From positions 3,658,001 to 3,722,000 of the forward strand of contig NZ_AP025281.1 in NCBI RefSeq assembly GCF_024347195.1: DNA of 64,000 nt. The letters are read 5' to 3'. The number at the start of each line of letters is the position of its first letter. Position 1 is the stretch's first letter. Origin of the DNA: Aliamphritea hakodatensis (GTDB lineage: Bacteria > Pseudomonadota > Gammaproteobacteria > Pseudomonadales > Balneatricaceae). The position numbers and the translations under genes were made by a program. Of this stretch, positions 25,829-35,102 are shown one piece after another. The notes beneath the pieces are model-generated. The model searched no databases. It was not told where the DNA came from and saw only the letters and a program-made list of their open reading frames with translations.

Positions 25829-28237
25829 ATGATCCCGTTACGACAGCAACTGGGATTCAGAAACTTCATACTGGCACTGATCATGATGCTGGCACTGAGC
25901 CTTGCGTCCTCCGCCGTACAGATATACTCCGACTGGCAGGCCACGACCCGCAACATGGAAAATCAGGTTCACCAGACCCTCGGGCTGCTGGAAGAATCGG
26001 CGATTCAGGCAGCCTATCAGTTAGACCGGGTACTGGCCCAGCGGATTGTCGTCAGCCTGATGAAAACCCCGTCTATCTTTAAAGCAGAGATCAAAGATGA
26101 CTGGGGCAACCGGCTGGCGGAAACGGAACGGCCGGTCATGAACTCCAGTGTCTACTGGTACGACAACAACTTTATTGAACGTTACCGGACCTTTTCCCAT
26201 GTCCTCACCCTGCCGGACAAAGGCATAGGGGTCGGCAGCCTGGAAGTGTCTATCGATCAGGCTGAAATAATGAAAGACTTCACCCGCCGCAGCTGGCAGG
26301 TGGTGTACATCAAACTGATCGAATCCCTGATTACCGCAACCCTGTTCTTCGGCGTGTTCTTCTTCTTTGTAACCCGGCCGATCATCAATATCACCCATAA
26401 CATCGCCGGCCTGAATACCGACCCGGAACACCCGGAACTGCTGGACCTGCCAAACCGTCATAAAGGCGATGAACTGGGCTTCCTGATCAAGAGCTTCAAC
26501 AACATGCTGGACAAACAGCTGCGGATTGAACGTTCCCTCACCGACAGTGAAGCCTACTTCCGGGCCGTGATGGAACAGGCCAGTGACGGTATCTTCCTGC
26601 TGGACTGCGAAGGCCAGCTACTGGACGTGAACGCCAGCGCTTGCTATGCCCTCAAACACAGTAAAGAAGAACTGCTCAGCTGCAGCCTGTTTGATATCTG
26701 TAACGAAAAATACCACGACGACCTGCGGGCCATGATCAAGGAAGCGGACTTCAATACCTCGATCACCAAAGAAGTGGAAATGTATCGCCGGGATAAATCC
26801 ATCAACCTGATGGAAATCCGCACCGTACAGGTACAGATCAACGGCCAGACCTGCCTGCTCAGCTCCGCCCGTAATATCGGTAAACGTAAGTCGGCAGAAG
26901 AGCGCATCAAGTATCTGGCGTTCTACGACTCCCTGACTGATTTGCCGAACCGCCAGTTACTCAACGACCGGATCACCCAGGCACTGCGCATTGCCAACCG
27001 TCATGATCACACCGGCGGCATCCTGTTCCTGGATCTGGACCGCTTCAAGCTGATCAACGACTCACTGGGCCACAGTGTCGGCGATAACCTGCTGAAGCAG
27101 GTCGCCCTGCGGCTGAAATCCAGCCTGCGCAGTGAAGATACCGTCGCCCGTCTGGGGGGCGACGAATTCGTTATTCTGGTGCCGGAGATCCCCACGGAAG
27201 AATACTGCGCGACCACCGGCATCCAGCACCTGGGACAAAAGATTCTGCAACTGTTTAAGCAGCCATTTATCATCAACGGCCATAAACTGTTCGTCTCAAC
27301 CAGTGTGGGCATCACCCTGTTCCCGCAGGCCCACGCTGTCAGCATCGACGACCTGTTGCGTCAGGCCGATACCGCCATGTATCAGTCCAAGCGACAGGGC
27401 CGTAACCAGCTGTGCTTCTACCAGCAACAGCTGCAAGAAAGCGTGAATGAACGCCTGACCCTTGAAAAAGATCTGCACCATGCGCTTGAAAATGAAGAAT
27501 TTGAACTCTTCTACCAGCCACAGGTGAACGTTCAGGGGCAACTGATCGGAATGGAAGCCCTGCTGCGCTGGCGGCACCCTCAGCATGGCCTGGTTGCGCC
27601 GGATAACTTCATTGGCGTGGCCGAAGAAACCGGGCTCATCCTGCCCATTGGCAAATGGGTACTGGAAGAAGCCTTCCGCCAGCTAATCAGCTGGCAGGCA
27701 CAGTCGCTGCCGGAAAGCTTCCGCCGCTTATCGATCAATATCAGCCCGAAGCAGTTCATTCAGCCGGACTTTGTCGACCAGTTGGAATCGCTGCAACAGC
27801 TGTCCGGCATCGACTCCTCGCTGATCTGTCTGGAACTGACGGAAAACATGCTGATCGAAAATATCGAAGCCGCCGCCGGGCAGATGCGTCGCTTAAAAGC
27901 ACTCGGGGTTCACCTGTCAATTGATGACTTCGGGACCGGCTATTCATCCCTGCGGTACCTGAAAACCCTGCCGCTGAATGAGCTGAAGATCGATAAATCA
28001 TTCGTTCATGATATCCGGACCGACGCCAGCAGCCTGACCATCGTGGAAACCATTATCGCCATGGCCAACAGCCTGGATCTGGAAATCATTGCTGAAGGGG
28101 TTGAAACCCAGGCCGATCAGGAGCTGCTGGAATCCCTCGGCTGCCTGCACTTCCAGGGCTACCTGTACAGCCGTCCTGTACCCGCCGCGGAATGTGCCGA
28201 TATGTTCACTGCGGAACCAATGGCCTTACTGGACTGA
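25829..28237 (+). CDS. Membrane-bound PAS-GGDEF-EAL c-di-GMP enzyme
   Basis: This 802-residue protein has a transmembrane helix at about 13-31, a periplasmic region of about 120 residues, a second helix at about 155-178 (TATLFFGVFFFFVTRP), a HAMP-like linker, a PAS domain at about 240-355, GGDEF at about 370-535 and EAL at about 550-795. GGDEF is intact and preceded by the inhibitory RSED site five residues upstream. EAL is also intact (MEALLRWRHP, DDFGTGYSSL, AEGVET), so both synthesis and hydrolysis of c-di-GMP are possible on sequence grounds. It is co-transcribed with the binding protein upstream, which may contact its periplasmic domain. A strong bidirectional terminator follows. Confidence 0.93.
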   Translation: MIPLRQQLGFRNFILALIMMLALSLASSAVQIYSDWQATTRNMENQVHQTLGLLEESAIQAAYQLDRVLAQRIVVSLMKTPSIFKAEIKDDWGNRLAETERPVMNSSVYWYDNNFIERYRTFSHVLTLPDKGIGVGSLEVSIDQAEIMKDFTRRSWQVVYIKLIESLITATLFFGVFFFFVTRPIINITHNIAGLNTDPEHPELLDLPNRHKGDELGFLIKSFNNMLDKQLRIERSLTDSEAYFRAVMEQASDGIFLLDCEGQLLDVNASACYALKHSKEELLSCSLFDICNEKYHDDLRAMIKEADFNTSITKEVEMYRRDKSINLMEIRTVQVQINGQTCLLSSARNIGKRKSAEERIKYLAFYDSLTDLPNRQLLNDRITQALRIANRHDHTGGILFLDLDRFKLINDSLGHSVGDNLLKQVALRLKSSLRSEDTVARLGGDEFVILVPEIPTEEYCATTGIQHLGQKILQLFKQPFIINGHKLFVSTSVGITLFPQAHAVSIDDLLRQADTAMYQSKRQGRNQLCFYQQQLQESVNERLTLEKDLHHALENEEFELFYQPQVNVQGQLIGMEALLRWRHPQHGLVAPDNFIGVAEETGLILPIGKWVLEEAFRQLISWQAQSLPESFRRLSINISPKQFIQPDFVDQLESLQQLSGIDSSLICLELTENMLIENIEAAAGQMRRLKALGVHLSIDDFGTGYSSLRYLKTLPLNELKIDKSFVHDIRTDASSLTIVETIIAMANSLDLEIIAEGVETQADQELLESLGCLHFQGYLYSRPVPAAECADMFTAEPMALLD

Positions 28238-28281
28238 CCGGCGGGCCTGTTCGCAAAGCGGAACCAAACGAACCGCCAGAC

Positions 28282-28322
28282 ATAAAAAAACCGGTGCTCC
28301 TCAGGGAACACCGGTTTTTTTA
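28282..28322. terminator. Bidirectional intrinsic terminator
   Basis: An ACCGGTG/CACCGGT stem is flanked by seven A on the left and seven T on the right, so it can end both the GGDEF-EAL gene (+) and the convergent chemoreceptor gene (-). Confidence 0.9.
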
Positions 28323-28365
28323 TGCCTTGCCGCCGGCCTGTAAAACCCGCGGCAGTATCACCTGT

Positions 28366-29604
28366 TCAGAACAGTTCGATATCATCGTCATCAGCGCCCG
28401 CTGCAACAGCCGCCGGTTCGGTATTCCGGGAGCGGGTTCTGCGCTGAACATGCCAGTGATCCCCTTCCAGGCTGAATACCTGCAACTTGTCACGCAGCTG
28501 CTTACCCAGCGCCTCCAGGTCATCCTTGGAAATGGTGTGAACCTGAGACTCATGCAGCGTCTCACGGTTCAGGGCCGCCAGTGTATCACTGGAATTACGC
28601 ACCTCTATTGCCCGTTGCTGCTGATGCTCGGCAGATTCACTGATCGCCCCCGCAGCCCCATGCACCCGGCCAATGATATTCACCAGATCCGTGAGCTGAT
28701 CACCCACCTCTTTCACCCGGCTGTTATTTTCTTCCGAGGCTTCGCCACCTTCCTGCATGGCGTCAGCCAGGCTGCCGGCACCAATCTGGATCCGTTCCAG
28801 CATCCCCTGCACTTCCTGGGTCGACTGCCGGGTCCGCTCCGCCAGGTTGCGTACTTCATCGGCCACCACTGCAAAGCCCCGCCCCTGCTCACCGGCACGG
28901 GCCGCCTCGATCGCCGCGTTCAGCGCCAGCAGGTTGGTCTGCTCAGCAATGCCGTTAATCACCTCAACAATGCTGCCCACCTGATCCGTTTCTGTCTTTA
29001 AGCCGTCCAGAATGCTCTGTGCTTCCAGCATATGGCCGGATAAACGATCCACCACTTCCTGGGCAGACGTCATCGAATGCTGGCACTCCATTACCGCGGC
29101 GTTGCCCGCAGAAGCTTCATCCACAATGGTACGGGCACTGCCGGCCACTTCAGTAGACACGGTTTTAATACTGTCCATCGCATGGAGTATTTCATCCGAA
29201 CGGCTGTCCTGCAGCGATGCTTTCTGCGTCGCATTGCCATAGCTGTCTGCCAGTTCATGGGACATAGGGATAAGTCGTGCTGCCGAACTGCTCACACCGG
29301 CCACCGCCTGCTCTACCCGCTGCTGCAACTTATTCATGTTATCTGTCAGGGCATGAATCTCCGGATGCTTGCTGTCAAAACGTACCCGCAAGTCAATCTT
29401 CTCTTCAGCCAGCACCGCATCGATCTTCGCCTGCAGCGACCCAATCCGGTTTTGGGCAACCAGAATCGCGCCCCAGAAAAGGCCACCAAACAGCACCAGA
29501 TCACGGGCAAGCCGTACATACAGATCATCGAGATATCCGTCTAACAAAAAGTTGCTGGCGAGTAACACCACCGCCGCAGTCCAAAACAGCATTTTACGGG
29601 TCAT
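28366..29604 (-). CDS. Methyl-accepting chemotaxis protein without a periplasmic sensor domain
   Basis: ATG 29604 (MTRKMLFW) is preferred to the longer frame starting at 29676, giving 412 residues. Two hydrophobic segments close to the N-terminus (about 5-20 and 34-50) leave almost no periplasmic domain. The rest is a long helical signalling domain with the conserved CheA/CheW tip (EQTNLLALNAAIEAARAGE and FAVVADEVRNLAERT, about residues 220-260). The C-terminus ends in an acidic DDDDIELF. The layout suggests sensing of a cytoplasmic or membrane cue rather than a periplasmic ligand. No chemotaxis operon is adjacent. Confidence 0.9.
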   Translation of the reverse strand: MTRKMLFWTAAVVLLASNFLLDGYLDDLYVRLARDLVLFGGLFWGAILVAQNRIGSLQAKIDAVLAEEKIDLRVRFDSKHPEIHALTDNMNKLQQRVEQAVAGVSSSAARLIPMSHELADSYGNATQKASLQDSRSDEILHAMDSIKTVSTEVAGSARTIVDEASAGNAAVMECQHSMTSAQEVVDRLSGHMLEAQSILDGLKTETDQVGSIVEVINGIAEQTNLLALNAAIEAARAGEQGRGFAVVADEVRNLAERTRQSTQEVQGMLERIQIGAGSLADAMQEGGEASEENNSRVKEVGDQLTDLVNIIGRVHGAAGAISESAEHQQQRAIEVRNSSDTLAALNRETLHESQVHTISKDDLEALGKQLRDKLQVFSLEGDHWHVQRRTRSRNTEPAAVAAGADDDDIELF

Positions 29605-29911
29605 AACGTCACACCAAATCCTGAGTGTTTGTGTACTTTCTACGCAAGTAAAAAAATGGTCACACAATGGTAGCAATAACCCCCTGAAAAAAGTAAGGAA
29701 TTACCTGACTTTTCAATGAGATATCCTAACCAAAATGAGTTCTGTGACATTCCACCCTAGCAAAATCCACAGGTAACCATACACATCAGCCTCCGGCGGG
29801 CGGGCTGCACTGCCAGACGGAATCCCCGGATATGCCCTCCCTGTTAAACCCTGCCCGGCCTGCTATGATGTGCCACTGGTAAATAACGCTTTTGTTACAG
29901 AAGGACGCAAC
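29605..29911. other. Divergent promoter region, no gene seen
   Basis: These roughly 300 bp separate the minus-strand chemoreceptor from the plus-strand Spo0M-like gene. I see no convincing gene or RNA. The right end carries GAAGGA before the Spo0M start. Confidence 0.5.
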
Positions 29912-30658
29912 ATGTTAAAAAACCTCTTTGCACGGATCGGTGTGGGTGCCGCCACGGTAGATACCATTCTGACCACCGAACACTTCCTGCCCGGCGCCCG
30001 GGTTGAAGGCCGCATAGACGTTAAAGGGGGCGATGTGGAACAGGAAATCTCTGCAATCACCCTGAAGCTGATGACCAATGCCAAAGTGGAAAGCGACGAC
30101 ACCGTCAGCTACGTCGCTCACCCGATCAACCAGTTCCAGGTCACTGAAGCCTTTACTCTGAAGCCAAACGAATCCCGCAGCATGGATTTCAGCTTCGATT
30201 TGCACCCGGAAACCCCGATTACCGTACTGGAAACCCACAATAACCAGTGCCGGGTATGGGTCGAAACTGCGCTGGACATCGACTTTGCGGTCGACCCGAC
30301 TGACCGTGACCCGATGCACATTCACCCGCCACAGGCCGTCACCTACTTCATTCAGGCCATGAACGCCTGTGGCTACGCCATGGTAAAAGCCGACGTAGAA
30401 AGCGGCTTCCTGCGGGCCAATACCTTCCGCTCGCACTCCGGCTGCTATCAGGAAATTGAATTCCGCCCTGGCGGTTACGGCTCGCTGTTTGGCAGCATTC
30501 AGGAAGCGGAACTGTCGTTCATCCTGACGCCGGACACCACCCATGTGCTGATCGAACTGGACCGTACCTTTGCCGGCGACGGCTACCGGGAAATCAGCGT
30601 CAGCAATCACGCCAGTTACGCCCAGATTGAAGCGCAGATCAAATCCCTGCTGGGTTAA
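29912..30658 (+). CDS. Spo0M-like sporulation-control family protein
   Basis: The 248-residue protein starts at ATG 29912 (MLKNLFARIGVG), which has AAGGA eight bases upstream; an upstream in-frame ATG is less likely. The N-terminal arrestin-like fold is typical of Spo0M: VDTILTTEHFLPGARVEG, KVESDDTVSYVAHPI, and FTLKPNESRSMDFSFDLHPETPIT patterns at about residues 15-115. In Bacillus Spo0M affects sporulation and cell envelope; many non-sporulating proteobacteria have homologs of unclear function. It stands alone and is followed by a strong terminator. Confidence 0.85.
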   Translation: MLKNLFARIGVGAATVDTILTTEHFLPGARVEGRIDVKGGDVEQEISAITLKLMTNAKVESDDTVSYVAHPINQFQVTEAFTLKPNESRSMDFSFDLHPETPITVLETHNNQCRVWVETALDIDFAVDPTDRDPMHIHPPQAVTYFIQAMNACGYAMVKADVESGFLRANTFRSHSGCYQEIEFRPGGYGSLFGSIQEAELSFILTPDTTHVLIELDRTFAGDGYREISVSNHASYAQIEAQIKSLLG

Positions 30659-30664
30659 TCCGCG

Positions 30665-30717
30665 CGCTCAAAAGTAAAAAACCGGGCACATGGCCCGGTT
30701 TTTTTTACGTTTGAGCA
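30665..30717. terminator. Bidirectional intrinsic terminator
   Basis: An ACCGGGC/GCCCGGT stem sits between A and T tracts, with a second outer inverted repeat (GCTCAAA/TTTGAGC). It separates the convergent Spo0M-like (+) and chemoreceptor (-) genes. Confidence 0.9.
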
Positions 30718-30730
30718 AGCGGTGCTGAAT

Positions 30731-32842
30731 TTACACCTTAAGCTTTTCCAGCTGCTCATTCAGGTTCGAGACCACCCGGGTCATATCCTGGCTGACCACT
30801 TCAACCTGGGACACCTGATCAGCCATTTCACCGGCGGCATCGCCTATCACTGAAATATTCCGGTTAATGTCCTCTCCCACCTGGCTTTGCTGTTCAACCG
30901 CCGTGGCCACCTGAGTGGCGTTATCTGAAATAGACACCAGACTCTCGGTAACCTTCTCAATCATAGTGAAGCATTCCGCCGCTTCACCGGCAACCGTATT
31001 CACCCGCGCCCGGTTATTGCTGATCTGAGCCACCGAAGCGCTTACATCATCCTGCAACGTGGCCACCAGCGCGCCAATCTCTTCCGTTGCCTGCTGGGTC
31101 CGGGCTGCCAGCGTTCGCACTTCATCCGCCACGACCGCGAAGCCCCGCCCCTGATCACCGGCCCGGGCCGCTTCAATTGCCGCATTGAGGGCCAGTAAGT
31201 TAGTCTGATCCGCGATCGAACGTATGGTCTCAACGATGGTATTAATGCCCTCACTGCGCTCAGCCACCTGGGTGATCCGCTGACTGCTCAGGGCCATCTC
31301 ATCCGCGGTCAGCTGAATTTGTTGCAGGTTCTGCTCAATGGCGTGTTTGGTAGTCATAAGATCCTGGCTGGAGTTCTGTGCCTCATTCGCACTGGCGATG
31401 GCAAAATCGGTCACCTGGGCACTGCTGGTCGACATCTCCTCCATCGCCACCGCCACGCTGTCGATCTGGCTGGCCTGCATCCCCACCGAGCGGTTAGCAT
31501 GGTTCGCAGAGCCGCTTAACCGACCGGAAAACGCCGCCAACTCATCGGACTGCTGCTTAAACACCACGATCATATCCCGCAGTTTTTGCATGAACTGGTT
31601 AAAGCCGTCACGGATTTCAATCAGCTCCTTATGCTGAGCAATGTCCAGATGCTGGGTCAGATCCCCGTCGCTGCTCACCAGACTCCACACCTTGTCGCGC
31701 ATCCGGTTAAGCGGATTGGTCACCGCCCGCACCACCAGATAGATCAGCACGATGGCCAGCAGAATCAGGCCCGCCGACAAACTCAGCATGCGCGTCATGG
31801 CAGTATCAATACCCGAATTCAGATCCGATTTCAGCGCCAGTAAGTCTTCCATAATGACGGCATTCGGCACCGATATAATCAGCGGCCAGCGGGTGCCGGT
31901 TGCATCGATCTGAATCTGGGCAACTGCCACTAAACGGTCCGTCAGCTGGACAACCGCTTTCTCTGCACCGGTATTCTGGCGGCCCAGCTCAGCATCCACC
32001 TGCGCTAACATTTCCGTTAGCTGCGCCTCATAAGCAGTACTTGCCACAATGCGTCCTGCAGGGCTGATAACATGAATCTCCCCCCGCCCTTCAAAAATAG
32101 ACTTGGCAATGCGGGCAACCCGCTTCTGAATAGCCGGCAAGTTCAGATCAGCCCCGGCAATGCCCACCGCTTTACCGCCGCTCATCACCGGCGCTGTCAG
32201 GGTAGTCATCAGCTCACTGACACCCGGCTCAATCTCATACAGATACGGTTCAAGCGCACAGGATCCGGCGGATTCAAGGCTGCACAAATACCATTCGGAC
32301 TCCCGCTGACCAAACTCCGTGACGCCGGTCAGGTAACGGCCATCAGGATCACCTTCGAACTGCTCCAGGCCCTCAGGCGTCCGCACCCAGTAGAGCCCCA
32401 GTGAACCGTCTTTGGAACTGCTGTGTACGCCGCTGCCAATACTCTGCGCATCCAGACCGTCGTAGCCGTTGGGCTCGAACTCCGAATACAGCGCGCTGAT
32501 ATGCTCATTAGACCCCAGACTTTGCTGCACCAGTTGCTGCACCTGCATCCGGCTCAGGGGTGGCTCACCCCCGCCACTGGTTGCCGATAACACCGACGCC
32601 AGCGCCAGCGGTACATCAAAGGCACGGTTTAAGTAATCACTCACCTGCTGCGCCGAATCCGTCGCCATAAAGGCCAGCAACTCCGCGGCACTTTCCCGCT
32701 GGCTGCTGCTAATCGCTTCCAGCGTGTACTGCCCGCTGCGCTTCATTGACTCAACGCCGGTTAACACCACCAGCGACTGCACCAGTAACAAAATAATACC
32801 CGCTGCCAACAGCAGCTTCCGCTTCAAACTCCAATGAGACAT
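30731..32842 (-). CDS. Methyl-accepting chemotaxis protein with double-Cache sensor
   Basis: This 703-residue protein has a transmembrane helix at about 9-30, a periplasmic domain of about 320 residues with dCache-type patterns (LGLYWVRTPEG, GVTEFGQRESEWY, TAPVMSGGKAVGIAGADL at about 145-240), a second helix at about 355-378, HAMP, then the signalling domain with DQTNLLALNAAIEAARAGD and FAVVADEVRTLAART. dCache receptors usually bind amino acids or small organic ligands directly. No chemotaxis genes are next to it. An inverted repeat CCTAG-TAC-CTAGG lies about 105 bp upstream. Confidence 0.93.
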   Translation of the reverse strand: MSHWSLKRKLLLAAGIILLLVQSLVVLTGVESMKRSGQYTLEAISSSQRESAAELLAFMATDSAQQVSDYLNRAFDVPLALASVLSATSGGGEPPLSRMQVQQLVQQSLGSNEHISALYSEFEPNGYDGLDAQSIGSGVHSSSKDGSLGLYWVRTPEGLEQFEGDPDGRYLTGVTEFGQRESEWYLCSLESAGSCALEPYLYEIEPGVSELMTTLTAPVMSGGKAVGIAGADLNLPAIQKRVARIAKSIFEGRGEIHVISPAGRIVASTAYEAQLTEMLAQVDAELGRQNTGAEKAVVQLTDRLVAVAQIQIDATGTRWPLIISVPNAVIMEDLLALKSDLNSGIDTAMTRMLSLSAGLILLAIVLIYLVVRAVTNPLNRMRDKVWSLVSSDGDLTQHLDIAQHKELIEIRDGFNQFMQKLRDMIVVFKQQSDELAAFSGRLSGSANHANRSVGMQASQIDSVAVAMEEMSTSSAQVTDFAIASANEAQNSSQDLMTTKHAIEQNLQQIQLTADEMALSSQRITQVAERSEGINTIVETIRSIADQTNLLALNAAIEAARAGDQGRGFAVVADEVRTLAARTQQATEEIGALVATLQDDVSASVAQISNNRARVNTVAGEAAECFTMIEKVTESLVSISDNATQVATAVEQQSQVGEDINRNISVIGDAAGEMADQVSQVEVVSQDMTRVVSNLNEQLEKLKV

Positions 32843-32944
32843 CTACACCACCCTTTATCTTTCTTATACAGCACAAGATCGCGGATCAACCGAACGCAAA
32901 CAACGAGAATAATCTAATGCTCTGGATAGGTTTTAGATATACCC

Positions 32945-32957
32945 CCTAGTACCTAGG
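32945..32957. promoter_or_regulatory. Inverted repeat CCTAG-TAC-CTAGG upstream of the chemoreceptor
   Basis: A perfect 5-3-5 inverted repeat is embedded in ACCCCCTAGTACCTAGGTTT. Sequences of this style occur upstream of genes run by LuxR-type response regulators of carbon metabolism; that link is from memory and unverified. It sits about 103-115 bp before the dCache chemoreceptor start. Confidence 0.4.
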
Positions 32958-33025
32958 TTTGAGGCCAGCAGGGGGGTGTTCCGAGGAGAAAAAGAGGTGC
33001 CCATCTTGGGGATGGGCTGGAGAAT

Positions 33026-33706
33026 TCACTCGGCGATTAAGCGCTCGATCCGCGCATACATCGCCTGTAACTTGGTTTCCTGATGACGACCATAATGTAA
33101 TTCACGGTGGCAGTTAGGGCACAAAGCAACGGCATTGGTAACAGTATCCGATCCTTTGTCCGCCAAGCGCCGCAAATGGTGAACTTCTAAGAAAGGTTCG
33201 CCAGAATAACTTTCAAAAGGCGAGGGTTCGCAGCAAGATTCACAAATGCCTTTAGCGTTCTGAAGCACCCAAGCTTTCACATTCGGATCACGTTTATGCT
33301 GCGTAACTGAAGCACTCTGGCTTTGTACCATTCGTTGCCCTTTTGGCGGCTCAAAATAGCGCTTCTCTTTTAAACGGTTCACTTCCACATCAAACTCGGT
33401 TTGCTGTGCGAAGCTTTGCTGTTCCACATCCGCAATTAACTTCTGCAATTTAGCAAGGTTGGTTGCACCTACATTTCTTGCAGGCTTTAACCCCTTTACC
33501 CAACGTCTACCTAACAATGAATATACATAGGAAATATTTTGCATCCGATATTCGTAGGCTTTATTAGAACGGCCAAACTTATCGGCAAGTACCTGATAAT
33601 AATGCTTCTTTACATAGGGAACATTGCTTGCCGACTTATCCAGCATATCCACATATGCTTCTACTGATGCACGCAATTGTTCATCGGTCCAATGACTATC
33701 CGCCAC
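33026..33706 (-). CDS. HNH endonuclease (McrA-like C-terminal domain)
   Basis: This 226-residue protein has an N-terminal helical region of about 150 residues that I do not recognise (starts WTDEQLRASVEAYVDML) and a C-terminal HNH nuclease domain: CESC at about 156, EVHHLRR near 174, then TNAVALCPNCHRELH near 190-205. The two CxxC pairs should bind structural zinc and the HH/N/H residues form the active site. Proteins like this are often annotated as 5-methylcytosine-specific restriction enzymes, but modification dependence is not visible. It stands alone, with no methylase nearby. The AT content is higher than that of the neighbours. Confidence 0.85.
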   Translation of the reverse strand: MADSHWTDEQLRASVEAYVDMLDKSASNVPYVKKHYYQVLADKFGRSNKAYEYRMQNISYVYSLLGRRWVKGLKPARNVGATNLAKLQKLIADVEQQSFAQQTEFDVEVNRLKEKRYFEPPKGQRMVQSQSASVTQHKRDPNVKAWVLQNAKGICESCCEPSPFESYSGEPFLEVHHLRRLADKGSDTVTNAVALCPNCHRELHYGRHQETKLQAMYARIERLIAE

Positions 33707-33840
33707 TCGTCAATCCTTAACACTGCCAAATAAGAAGCACACATTATAAGTGCCACATACCCTTCCCTAGCAATAGCAGCTATTTCTTTAATTGAAGAAT
33801 TTGAGTAACGTTCAGGAACATTTCTAGAAAGGACTCCCCT

Positions 33841-34218
33841 ATGAACATTCAACGCCACGGTATTATCCTCAACTGCGAACACTTCGACGCCTGTGTGCAT
33901 TTCTACCGCACCCTGTTCGGGCTGCCTGTAATGTTTGAGAAACAGGAGGGGGGTTTCCGGCTGTGTTGTCTGGCATTTGGTGAGAGTTATTTGATGCTGG
34001 AAACCGAAGGCCATGCAAAGCCGGAGGGTAAGAACATTGCAGAGAGCCCACACAAGCTGCGTTTCAACGTGAGTGATATTGAGGCCGCACTGGCGGATGT
34101 ACGGGCGTTTGGGATAGAGGCTGACATTACCGTTACAGACTGGGGATCAGTCATCAACATCTGCGACCCGGACGGCAACCGGATCGGTATCAGGGACGAG
34201 GCCAGCTTTGCCCTTTAA
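33841..34218 (+). CDS. VOC-family (glyoxalase/bleomycin-resistance fold) protein
   Basis: This 125-residue protein has the paired beta-alpha-beta-beta-beta pattern of the vicinal oxygen chelate superfamily: HGIILNCEHFDACVHFYRTLFGLPV at the start and WGSVINICDPDGNRIGI near the end. Likely metal ligands are His9, Glu60 or neighbours, and a C-terminal acid. AAAGGA precedes the ATG. The substrate is unknown; detoxification of a small electrophile is typical. Confidence 0.82.
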   Translation: MNIQRHGIILNCEHFDACVHFYRTLFGLPVMFEKQEGGFRLCCLAFGESYLMLETEGHAKPEGKNIAESPHKLRFNVSDIEAALADVRAFGIEADITVTDWGSVINICDPDGNRIGIRDEASFAL

Positions 34219-34271
34219 GTATTTCCTTTGGAGAAAAGCTCTTCAGACGCTTTCCTCTGAGCAACAGCCCG

Positions 34272-35102
34272 TTAACGTTTGGCAGTGAAACGGGGCCGGT
34301 ACAGTTCTCCCAGAATCCGGGCGAAGGTGCCGTCCCGCTTCATCGCGTTCAAATGGATGTTAATTTCCGGCAGACGCTCCACCAGAAATGATTGCTTCGA
34401 CAAGCCAAAACGCAGCACAGTGGTGAAAATCGGTTTATCTGCAAAACGGATATTTGTGTAGTCTTTATCCTTTAGCAGGCTGACACCATTTGAGTACAGC
34501 AAGGGCGTCAGCTCTGCTCTGCCCTGCGCTAACATCTGCAGGTTTTGCATATCCGTCGCCGACTCACTCACCCGCAAACGCTGCTTCCGAACAGCATCAT
34601 GCCAGTTGTCGCCATAGTTATAACCACGTACTGCCCGAATAGAGTAGTCTTTGAGATCTGCCCAGTTCTGCCAACCGAAATACTTATAGGTATCCAGCGA
34701 ATAAGCCAGCAGGATCGGATCGCGGTACACCGGTACCGTGAACACCATATAAGGGGTGCGGCTCGGATGTTCTGAAACCATCGGTAACAGATCGCCCCCA
34801 CCGGTTTTGATCAGCTGTAAACCGCGACGCCAGGGCGCATAGTGAAATGCCACCGGCACATCCAGCCGGTTAAACAATTCTTCTATAATCTCAATAGCAT
34901 ACCCACGGGTAACCTGCTGCTGTCTGGCATCGTCCGCTATTTGCCAGGGCGGCCAGTGCTCCACCACGATCCGGGCGACCGGCGATTCCGGTTTATCTGC
35001 CGCGCCATTGCTGAACGCCGGCATTGCATAACACAGCACTGCCGCCAGGAATGAACGAAACACAGAAGAAAAAAGAGATGCAAACACTAACCGGAACAAC
35101 AC
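34272..35102 (-). CDS. Periplasmic solute-binding protein (SBP_bac_3 type), orphan
   Basis: A hydrophobic signal region (LVFASLFSSVFRSFLAAVL) is followed by a family-3 binding domain: VEHWPPWQI, GYAIEIIEELFNRL, YAPWRRGLQLIKTGGGDL, and MKRDGTFARILGELY at the C-terminus. The start is uncertain: GTG 35102 gives a compact signal peptide, while the frame is open to a TTG at 35165. No permease or ATPase adjoins. It resembles the binding protein at 25043 in layout (PWRR/PWAR patch, YxDxI-like strand) but the two are clearly divergent. Confidence 0.82.
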   Translation of the reverse strand: MLFRLVFASLFSSVFRSFLAAVLCYAMPAFSNGAADKPESPVARIVVEHWPPWQIADDARQQQVTRGYAIEIIEELFNRLDVPVAFHYAPWRRGLQLIKTGGGDLLPMVSEHPSRTPYMVFTVPVYRDPILLAYSLDTYKYFGWQNWADLKDYSIRAVRGYNYGDNWHDAVRKQRLRVSESATDMQNLQMLAQGRAELTPLLYSNGVSLLKDKDYTNIRFADKPIFTTVLRFGLSKQSFLVERLPEINIHLNAMKRDGTFARILGELYRPRFTAKR

